In this document: positions 7,952 to 16,700 of the stretch, piece by piece
Layout: each line of letters starts with the position of its first letter
Numbering within the stretch: the first letter of the stretch is position 1
Source: Billgrantia bachuensis
Lineage (GTDB): Bacteria > Pseudomonadota > Gammaproteobacteria > Pseudomonadales > Halomonadaceae
Direction: 5' to 3'
Assembly (NCBI RefSeq): GCF_011742165.1
Contig: NZ_JAAQTO010000013.1
Span: forward strand, 62,001-126,000
Length of the DNA: 64,000 nt
Position numbers and translations under genes: made by a program
The notes under the pieces: generated by a model
What the model was told of the DNA's origin: nothing
The model's input: the letters and a program-made list of their open reading frames with translations, nothing else
The model's database searches: none

Positions 7952-8280
7952 GCCTCCCTCCGCTGCTGCAGGTAGTCGCGAAAACGACGCCGGGCCTCAT
8001 CCTTCTGCCCAGCCACCCATAGCACCCGGCTCTGCAGCAACATCAGCCCGGGCGAGGCTCCCTGCAGGCGTTCCAGGCGCTCGATCGCATCGAGCGCCCT
8101 CGGCGTGTCGCCTACCGCGATGAAGGCCCGGGTCAGCGTGTGCAGGATACCGGCATGATCGGGGGCGATATGCGCCGCGATCAGCAACAGCACCAGACCA
8201 CGCTTCGCTTCGCCGCTCTTGAGGTAGAGATGCCCCATCATGTGCATCAGCTCTGCCGCTCCCTGGTCACCATCTCTCAT
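7948..8280 (-). CDS. sctY: T3SS TPR protein, SctY-like
   Basis: A 110-aa all-helical protein with about three TPR-type units (ELMHMMGHLYLKSGEAKRGL, PDHAGILHTLTRAFIAVGDT, PGLMLLQSRVLWVAGQKDEA). I chose ATG 8280, which overlaps the end of sctX by 4 bp. In Ysc systems YscY is a small TPR-like chaperone that binds YscX, and the pair binds the cytosolic domain of SctV. The gene order X-Y-V here reproduces that functional set. An LcrH/SycD-like chaperone is an alternative, but its length and place favour SctY. Confidence 0.65.
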   Translation of the reverse strand: MRDGDQGAAELMHMMGHLYLKSGEAKRGLVLLLIAAHIAPDHAGILHTLTRAFIAVGDTPRALDAIERLERLQGASPGLMLLQSRVLWVAGQKDEARRRFRDYLQQRREA

Positions 8281-8675
8281 CGCTCGAGCTCCTCGGCCTC
8301 GGCACGTCGTTCCGCCCACTCCAGGCGCTGCGCGATCTCCTCGTTGAGCAGTTGCGCTGCCATCTCGACGACCTCGGCTTGCGTGTCCATCTCGGGCAAG
8401 ACCGCATCGACCACATGCTGCAGCAGCCCAATGCTGCGCTCATTGGCATAAAGCGAAGGATCGCCGACAGCGGGCTGCGCCATGCGCTCGATTTGCTCAC
8501 GCAGCGTGCCACCCTCCTGGCGACGCGCCTGGCTGCCCTCCACCGCCCTGGCGAAATCGGCTTGTCGCTCCGGATCGACGGGCTTGCTGCCACCGGCCTC
8601 GCCGACATGAGGCACTGTCCCTGCGCTGGTGCGGAGACGTTGATCGTCATGAATACGATCGGCGGTGACTCTCAT
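8277..8675 (-). CDS. sctX: T3SS export-gate partner, SctX-like
   Basis: A 132-aa protein with a disordered charged first half and a helical second half (SLYANERSIGLLQHVVDAVL, AAQLLNEEIAQRLEWAERR). The LY..ERS..LL pattern followed by a glutamate-rich helix resembles SctX/YscX proteins, which are early secretion substrates required for export and partner SctY and SctV. It sits directly upstream of sctY and sctV with 4-bp overlaps. The family is poorly conserved, so the assignment leans on order and size. Confidence 0.6.
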   Translation of the reverse strand: MRVTADRIHDDQRLRTSAGTVPHVGEAGGSKPVDPERQADFARAVEGSQARRQEGGTLREQIERMAQPAVGDPSLYANERSIGLLQHVVDAVLPEMDTQAEVVEMAAQLLNEEIAQRLEWAERRAEAEELER

Positions 8676-8712
8676 GGCGTCGCCTCCATGGCAAAGGGCC
8701 GGCAGCGTTTCG

Positions 8713-9951
8713 CTACAGCGTCAGGGAGAATTCATCACTGCCACGGCGTACCGTGACGCGGTTGTCGGCGATCTCGGCCAGCACCCAGCCCTCCTGGAGG
8801 GCGGCACCGGGGTAGAGGCGTTCACCCCGAGGGCCGACGACATAGGGATTCTCACCGAACCACACCGCCTGGAACTGCAGGGCCGGCGAATCGGTCGACA
8901 GCTGCGGACGGGCTTCGCTGATCAGCAACTGGCTACCGCCATAGTGCTGGTCGAACCAGAGCTGCACGTCGCGCCACTCGTCATAGCGTTCAGGGGGAAA
9001 CTCACCGTCGACAATCAGGTGATTGCCGGCATCCCGGACCTGCAACCCCGCCAGCCTAACCTCGGCGAGGCGCTGAGCCAACGCCTCGCCGGGTGGCGTA
9101 TCGACGACCATCAGCGAGCGGGCCGCCTCGGCGGCCTGTGGTTGCAGCATGCCCGTGGAATGGAGCGCGCTGGCAGAGATGCTGGCCCCCGCCGTGCCGA
9201 CGCCAACGAGCTGGTAGATGCCGATGATCGCCAGGGTCGTGCAGAGTGCCGTCACCGCGGTGCTGCGCCTGGCCAGAACATATGCCGGACCCTGGCGCAC
9301 CTGAGCCAGGCGTTGGCGCCAGTGCGCCGGGATCGGCGCCCGACGCCATTGACGGGAGACGAGGCTTACCAATGGTGCGAACCGGATACCGAGGCGTTGA
9401 TTCACCGGCGCCAGGACTCGCCCGATGCGAGACCACGACTGCACCAGCTTGCCTCGAAGTGCCAATGCTAGGGGTAAAGCGAAGCGCTGCAGGGCGGCTC
9501 GCAAAGGTGCCAGCCGACGCCTCAGGGCAGCCCTGACTACGGGCACGCTTGCCTGCACACGGCGCTGAAGTGTGCCCATCCCTCGTTGGGCGTTCTGCAG
9601 GGCTGGGGGAAGCATCAGCTCAGGGCGGGTAAGCGTGAGCTTCACTTCGCCAATGGCAAGGGTGACCGGCAAAGGCGTACGCCAACCGGTACCTTTCGCC
9701 AGCGGTTCACCGTTGGCCTCGACAGCACCACCGACCGCCTCGATGGCCACCATTCGCGCGTGAAAGCGCAGAATGACATGCTCAGCGGCAACGTCGGCAT
9801 CGCTCAGTATTACGTCGCAGCGGGTCGCAGAGCCGATACGACAGACCGGCTGTTCGAGCGGCACGGATACTCCCACATGAAGGCCGCTCCTCACTTCCAG
9901 CGTGGAGAACACCTCGGTCGTCGGCATCAAGAACGAAGTCACGGAAGCCAT
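8713..9951 (-). CDS. sctD: T3SS inner-membrane ring protein SctD (FHA domain)
   Basis: A 412-aa protein with SctD architecture: N-terminal cytoplasmic FHA-like domain (about 15-110; STLEVRSGLHVGVSVPLEQP, CRIGSATRCDVILSDADV), one membrane helix (about 232-250; AVTALCTTLAIIGIYQLVG), then a periplasmic ring-building part. A long Arg- and Leu-rich stretch (about 125-225) between FHA and membrane is unusual. ATG 9951 is preferred over GTG 9960 because AGGTGG lies five bases upstream of it. The FHA domain contacts SctK in the sorting platform; the periplasmic part pairs with SctJ. Confidence 0.85.
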   Translation of the reverse strand: MASVTSFLMPTTEVFSTLEVRSGLHVGVSVPLEQPVCRIGSATRCDVILSDADVAAEHVILRFHARMVAIEAVGGAVEANGEPLAKGTGWRTPLPVTLAIGEVKLTLTRPELMLPPALQNAQRGMGTLQRRVQASVPVVRAALRRRLAPLRAALQRFALPLALALRGKLVQSWSRIGRVLAPVNQRLGIRFAPLVSLVSRQWRRAPIPAHWRQRLAQVRQGPAYVLARRSTAVTALCTTLAIIGIYQLVGVGTAGASISASALHSTGMLQPQAAEAARSLMVVDTPPGEALAQRLAEVRLAGLQVRDAGNHLIVDGEFPPERYDEWRDVQLWFDQHYGGSQLLISEARPQLSTDSPALQFQAVWFGENPYVVGPRGERLYPGAALQEGWVLAEIADNRVTVRRGSDEFSLTL

Positions 9952-10044
9952 GGATGCCACCTGTCATGAAATACCATCAAGCCCGAGCCCCCATCTCGAA
10001 CATGACGGCAGCCAAGATACGCAGCCTGGATTGCGAAAGCCTGG

Positions 10045-10072
10045 ACGGACGCTGGTGCCCGCCAGCGTCCGT
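10045..10072 (-). other. Perfect 11-bp hairpin after the small T3SS gene
   Basis: ACGGACGCTGG and CCAGCGTCCGT form a perfect stem with a six-base loop, ten bases downstream of the 65-aa gene's stop codon and before sctD. No T-run follows. It is well placed to protect the 3' end of the upstream message or to reduce read-through into sctD. Confidence 0.65.
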
Positions 10073-10082
10073 CGTGGCAGTG

Positions 10083-10280
10083 TCAGTTATTGGGACGTGC
10101 CGCCCTGGCCGTGTCGACCTCGGTGTTTCCCTCGGTCTTGACCTTACTGACCTCCATCGATTTCTTGGCGGCTTGGTCGAAGACGTCTTTTAGCTGCTGT
10201 ACATCGATGCCACCGCCGCCACCGGCACCTGAAACACCATCAGCAGCTTCTTTCTTTTCCTTGATCTTGAAGATCGCCAT
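10083..10280 (-). CDS. Small Gly-rich helical protein, first gene of the T3SS unit
   Basis: A 65-aa protein starting MAIFKIKEKKEAADG, with a glycine run (GAGGGGG), a helix (DVQQLKDVFDQAAKKSMEVSK) and a polar tail. The start is set by AAGGAG seven bases upstream. It has no signal peptide. It leads the leftward operon before sctD and is followed by a strong hairpin, the pattern of a product needed in many copies. It could be a needle or filament subunit, or a small co-chaperone of the YscE kind. I do not recognise the family; the alternative needle candidate is at 2073-2252. Confidence 0.65.
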   Translation of the reverse strand: MAIFKIKEKKEAADGVSGAGGGGGIDVQQLKDVFDQAAKKSMEVSKVKTEGNTEVDTARAARPNN

Positions 10281-10789
10281 GCCATGTCTCCTTTTAGGAT
10301 GGAAAATCTGAGCAGCGGCTACCCGTCTCCTCAACTCTTATAAGCACGCCGAGGAAAAAATTAGACCGGATGGGTTACCGCTCCACCAAATCATAGACAA
10401 ACGAACAGCTAGTGCAATGCAAGAAAGGAGAAAAAAACGACTAAAAACCACTTATCATGAAATTTAATAAATACATATAAAGCATGTTGAAAAATACAAT
10501 AACATTTCGCGATGAATTATTAAAAACCTCCCTCAACCACACAAAAATTACGCTTTGATTAAGATTTGACATCACTTGCCCCGCCCCTGCAATCAAGAAA
10601 TCCCTTAACGCCAAATCTTAAGCCATAGAAGAAGAATTCGGCGCGCAGAAAAAAACGCCTAGAATTATCTATAATTCAAAAAATTCCTTATCATGCCACC
10701 CTAACCATGTCAGCCGCATGTCTTTCACTCCTAATACCATTTAGGTGAGTCAGAAAATACTGCGGATAGGGGCAACTAATATTAAACTT
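10281..10789. other. AT-rich gene-free region upstream of the T3SS unit
   Basis: About 500 bp with much lower GC than either side and no credible gene on either strand; the longest frames are under 20 codons near plausible starts. It lies downstream of the giant gene and upstream of the first T3SS gene, both leftward, so it should hold the terminator of the former and the promoter and regulator sites of the latter. I saw no convincing T-run terminator, hrp box or tts box. Its AT-richness would suit silencing by an H-NS-type protein and marks it as foreign DNA. Confidence 0.6.
10559..10621. promoter_or_regulatory. Inverted 12-mer pair in the AT-rich region
   Basis: TTAAGATTTGAC on the plus strand (10559-10570) is repeated as TTAAGATTTGGC on the minus strand (10610-10621), 11 of 12 bases matching, with 39 bases between. 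The second copy is also flanked by a smaller inverted pair CTTAA-N9-TTAAG (10604-10622). A pair of regulator half-sites is the simplest reading. Confidence 0.4.
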
Positions 10790-13700
10790 TCAAACCAGTT
10801 CCCTCTTCGGCAGATAGATACGATCTCCAGGCCTAAGAACAGTGGGATCATCGATATGGCTAAGGTTGAGCTCGACCAGCTCCGCAATATCGTACCCTCG
10901 CTTGATAGCAATTCCACCCAGTGACAAGTGAGACGCGGCCTCAACCCAATCATGTCCCTGCTCCTCAAGCGCGGGGTTGGCACGCGGCGTTGGTTCCAGG
11001 CTTGGCGAGCCACCTTCCTGCTCCACTCGCCCCAATGAGACTTTAGTATCAGGAGCCTCAATAACTTCTTTTTTGCCTTCGAAATCAGTGCGTCGCCATA
11101 CCCAGCCCGGAAGCAGTTCGTTATTCCTCAAGTAGTCGGTAAGATCCACTGGAGTCTCGTTGGATTTCTCCTCGCTTTCAAGGTCAGCGACGAGCCACTC
11201 CCAATCCGGCAGCAAATCCTTGTCTTCCAAGTAATTTCTTAGATCTATCAACGCACCTGGTATCAGCATTCCTCCAGCCAAGGTCAAGCCTACTCCCGCC
11301 CAGATGCGGTTTTCATCCGCGGCAAGACGATTCTCACCGGCCAAGCGGCGGAATGGCCCATGCCGTACATCTGCATCCGTCCAGTTGAGTCGCCTGCTCG
11401 CCAGATCGATGAAGTAAGCTTGCATGAGCGTGCCGCCAGCCAGAGCCGTGCCTGCAATATGATTGCCTTGGGCAAACTGATTGTAGGCTTCGGTGCCGGT
11501 TAAGGCTGCCATAGGAATCGTAGTCATGGGATATAACAACCGAATCGGCCAGCTTCTGCCGGGATCCTGGCCGTTTTTCCACGACTTCACCATGGAGACG
11601 GTATCGTCACGCAAGCCCCTGATACCGTAATAGGACAATGCGACCTGGAAAGGCAATGCCGCTAGATTAACCCCGGCGGAGTACCAGTGCCCATTGGCCA
11701 TGGCCTCGCCTGCAGCATACATAGTGTAGGCCGCCCATGGTGGCGTCATGATGCCATAAAAATAGGAGCCAACTGCCGTGCCGGTACCAGCCAACTTCTT
11801 GACGTAGGGCAGGGCTGCCAAATCGACGCGAGTTAGGCCGGTAGCCACCCGGGTCGCTGCACTACCGGCGAGAACCACATTGGCAGCAAGAAAGCCCGCT
11901 ATCCCAACGTCACCAGTAAAGTCCAGCAAATTGTTGCTGATTTTAAGGAACTCTCCATCACTTATCTTGTTCTGAATGTACTGCCAAGACACCACATCAT
12001 TGACTAGGTGTGTCGCCAGTATGCTGCTATTGAACAAAACTCCCTTCCAGGTGCGGGGATCCAGTGGGTTGACAGTTAGGGCCTCCGGACCAGCCACTTT
12101 TTTCAGCTGCGTTCGATAAAGGCTTGACGCCTGAGTGAGCGCCTGCGTCTTGGCCTCCTCCGTCCACCCTCGTTGTCTACTTTCTTGAGTAACAGATAGA
12201 TTCTGTAACAGCTGATAGCGTGCCCAAAATTCCTCCGTTACAGTACCTACCCTCGCAACCTGCTCCTTGCTGAGATTCAGCGCTCTTCGAGAAGCAATAA
12301 TGCGGCTCGCTTCCCAGTTTAGGCGTTCAGCCGTGACCTCTCCTCGTTCAAGTGCTTCGCGGTTGATCCGGATTTTTTCGTCAAACCGAGACTTGAATAA
12401 AATCATGCTCCCCCGCGTCACGAACCCCAACCCATTGAGTAAATGAGCGGGGGATGCCGGGGCAGCTGCTCGATTGAGCACATCGCCGGTCCAACCATGG
12501 GCAGAAGCGCTATGCATACCAAACATAGAGCCTCCCACCAGCGCAGCGGCCAGCCCTCTGGCCGTGCGCCGACGCGCAGGCGAACTATCATTACTCGTTG
12601 CGTGCACTGGCGTGGTATAGACATGCCCGCCCTCCTGAGGCCCGGCCATCAAGGAGACTCTGACATAGGGAACGTTCGGCAGTTTGGCTGCGTCTTCCGG
12701 CGCCAAGGCCTGCTCTAGCACGCTGCGACGAACCAAGGTCGTTTCGGGAGTCACTTCATTACTCACGTTCCTATCATAGGGAGAACGCCCGATCTTTCGA
12801 GTGGACTGGCCTGTAACAGGTGTCCAGTTTCCTCCTAGATCATGAATACGCACGATCGGGCCTTGGGAATCTGTGGTAACAGAGACCCTGCCACTCACTA
12901 ATGGCGATGAGGATGACGCTGCATTTTGCTGTGTTGCGGGTGTCGCTTGGGACGGTGTCGTACCTTGCTGCTGGGCTGTCAACGCCGCGTTAGGTGCTGT
13001 CGTTGACGATTGGCTCGTCGACACGGTAGACGACACACTCCAGAGCCCATTGCCACTATAAGCGGCGAAGGACAGACCACCTCCTTGTATCTGAGCCCTA
13101 GTCTCGGTGGCACGATCGCTGGTTACGACAACGTAGACGTCGCCATGCTTCGCGGTAACCTCACGAGGTGCCTCACTACCTATGTTGTCTACGACTCGTA
13201 CCGCCTGCTGTCCATTCCCTTGGTCATGCAACGTAAGTGTGACGGGCTGCCCCTTCTGACTCGAGGGCCAACGGATATGCCCATTCTCATCAATACGTCC
13301 GCTCTTGGGTACGGTGCCGCCATCAATGACAAAGGTGGCATTATCTAGCCCAGTATTGGATGAACGAATGATATGAACATAGTGACCCGGAGGTAGAGTG
13401 CCCTCCGTCGATGCCTGATTGAGCGCATCCAAATCGACGAGTCGATAAAGCCTCGCGAGTCCCTGCGGTGGCGTTGCGGTCTGTTGCGCACTCGCCACGT
13501 GGTTCTGGGACGCCCCTCGCATCCAAGGCATGACGAAGGCTTCGCCGGTTTCCGGGTCTCGGTAGAAGATATGGGTCTTTCCCCTTACTCCTGGCTCATC
13601 ACCACGCAGCCTTGGTCCGATGGCAGGTTGAATGTATACGTTATCCACACTAGAGGGTGCACGTGGCCCTAAAACACGGGCTTCAATTGGCCTGCCTTGC

Positions 13701-16700
13701 TCGTCCTGCAGGCGAAACGTGATCGCCTCGCGAGCAGACGGAGTGCTAGCTCCCGAGTCAAAGTAATCGCGACGCGTCGTAGACGGTGTTGCTTCGACCT
13801 GAGTGTCGAACAAGGCAGCCTGCTGTGCCCGCCCCTCGATGGCGGTAGTGACCGTCTGGGAGGCTTCATCCCTGAGTGCAGGGTCAGGAAGCACTGGTGT
13901 ATCGTGGGCGGTCTCTGCCGAAGGAATGCCATTACCAGGCTCATCTGGAGCCGGGGTATTCCGGCCACCCTCGGTTTCGTTAACATCGGGGCGATAGGTC
14001 GTGCTCCCTGGAGCATTCGGAGCATCGAGATCGGAAGTCGGTGGCGGTGTATCGCCTCCTCTTCCGGCTGGGGGCTGCCCTCCGGGCTCGGCGGGAGGAT
14101 TTGATCCGTTCCCACGTTGGGGACGCGTGGTCCTTAGCCCGTAGATCCCCAACCCGGTTCCCACGAAGCCGGTGGACAGCCCCAGGACAGCATCGATCTG
14201 CTGCAGCCCGGTCATCTGGTCGCCATTGACCGCCAACTGATAACCGGAGTACCCCATCAGCGGAAAGCCGGTCACGATAGCCCCCCAGTCCGCGCCTCGC
14301 GCCACTCGATTCCAGGCATCGGCGCTGCGCATGTAGGCATGGGCATTGGCCGCCAGCGTCGAACCCGGCTTGACGGCGCCGATGCTGGCCAGGAAGGCTT
14401 CTCCTTTGGTCACGCTCAACGTGGAGTCTCGAGCCATGCCGACCATGCGAAACCCACTGGCCTTGACCGGCAGAACAGCCGTGGCGATGGAGAAGTAGTT
14501 CAAGCCCGACTCCCAGTCGTTCCAGTCCCCGCCTCGCTGCATATGATTGCGTTGATGCTCGAAGGCCCGATAGCCCAGGTAGCCACTGCCAAGGAATGCC
14601 AGCGGAGCAGCCACAGGAGCCGCTGGCGTAAAAGACAGCACGGTAGCCACGCCCGTCCCGATGCCGATCAGCGGGTCGACGATCTTCTCCTGCACCGATA
14701 CGTTGCGAGCGGTAACAACCTCCAAGGGAATGACGCCACCCTCGCTGGGTCGCATTTCCAAGTCTTTGGGAACGACCAATCTCCCTTCTTCGCCGAATAA
14801 CCGGTTGTGGTCCTGGAAGTCGGCCAAATCGGCATAGTGCCTGCCCGTACCATCGACGTAGCGAACCTCACCGTCATCACCGCGCACGGCGAGCAGTACT
14901 ATCTCCGACCTCCCGCCCTCTCGATCGAGGTGAAGCAGCGGCACGGCACGAATCGCCGGCCACTCTCCCCCGACCTCATGGATCGCATCGAGTACATCGT
15001 CGTATCCTTCGCGCCCTTCCGTCAGACCCAGATTGGTTTCGACAAAATCAGCTACCCCGTCTTCATCTAATACGTTGAACGTGGCATCGAAACCCTGTGC
15101 ATGGAATTCCTGAAAGCGTGACTGGAAGAGAGTATCCAATGCCTCGCCACCCTGCGCTTCGACGACGTCATACTCCACGCGCGCTTCGTAATCGGCATCC
15201 GATTCACCCAGCAATGGCATGGATTGTTCAGTGCCAAGTTCGTAGCGATCTGCTGTGTTGCTAACCTCATCTCGCGCAGTCTCGAGAATTTCACGCTGTG
15301 TCTCGTCACGAGCGATCTCGAAAGCGACATGGGTAATCGCAATTTCCGCGTGGACCCAACGCCTCTCTCCGTCGATCATGATGCCAATCGGTTGATCGCT
15401 GGATTTCAAGACGTCCAAGTTCTGTTCCTGCTCTTCGAATGCAGCCGCTAAATCCGGTGTCACCCACAGAACCTGACCACCGAGTTCGATCTCCTGCGGT
15501 TCGACATCACCTGAGAAGAGTTCATCAGGTGCCTCCTCGGTTCCCTGACCGTGCGTCTTGAAGAGGGATTCGAGCTCCGCTTCCAGATCGGAAAGCTGCT
15601 CGTCGAGGCTTTCGAGAGCAAAGCCGTAATTTCGCTCGAGAGCACGGTGCAGGTCGGTACCCGTTTCTCTCTCTCGATCATGCGCCGTTTGGCGGGTCTC
15701 GCCGAGTTCGAGCCAAGTCTCGGTGAGTTCGGGATCCCGATGGTTTTCCCACCATTCGCTCATTTCCTCGGGGGCCAACCGCTCTTCCGTGGTACCTTCC
15801 TCGAAATGAGTGACGACCCATAGACCATCCTCCCGCTCTTCAATGACTTGCTGGCCAGTGAACTCACCCAGGTAATCGCCGCCAATGGTGTTGAACTTCT
15901 TGCCTTCCTCCAGCAGCCCCTTGTCCTCGTTGAAGGCCTCGAGCAGCTGTTCCCTCATGTCGTAGGCCTCGACGGTCAGTTGGAGGTTATCCCGACGCGC
16001 CGAATGGAAATCGTAATAGGCTTGGGCCGTATCCACCTGGATGCCGGCTCCCTCCTGACGGGATCTTGCCTGCCTTAGCTCCTCCTCGATCCTTTCATAA
16101 GCATCACTGTCGGGATCGGTTTCAGCCAGCATGTCCTCGAGCTGCGAAACCTCATAATCCGGTAGATGGCTATCACCCTTGGCACTGTGCAGGCGAACAT
16201 CGGAGAAGAGCACATTGAGGTCGGCTTGGGCGGCCTCGTAGGCGCTCTGCTCCTGCTCGTACTGATCGGCCTTTTGCTGCAAGTCGGCAGGTGTGTCGTC
16301 ACTGGTGCAAACGTAACCGTTGGGCGGGTCGGGCATTTCACCCTGAGCAGAGATGGCCTCATCCAGCAGACGCTCGGCCTCTTGATATTCCTCCATGGCT
16401 TCACCGGCGGCTTCTTGGCGAATCTCCGCTCCCTCCAACCGAGCGCGGGCCTCTTCCAGCGTACCCTCCGGCTCGGGGCGAACCCACACCAGCCCCTGCG
16501 GGGCCAAGGCCTCATCGAACAGGTTACCGGCTCGCTGAAGAGCCTCCTCATAGGCCGGGTCGACTGCAAAGACATCCAGCTGATCCTGGCTACGCTCGAA
16601 TTCGGCAAAGGCTTTGAGCTGCTCCGCTTCTAGGACCTTCAGCGCTGCCGTCGCCTTGGCCACCTCCGGATCCAACCACAGGCCATCCATAGGCACCCAG

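Noticed and set aside
10281-10789. Small genes in the AT-rich gap
   Set aside because: Only frames of under about 20 codons with no good ribosome site.
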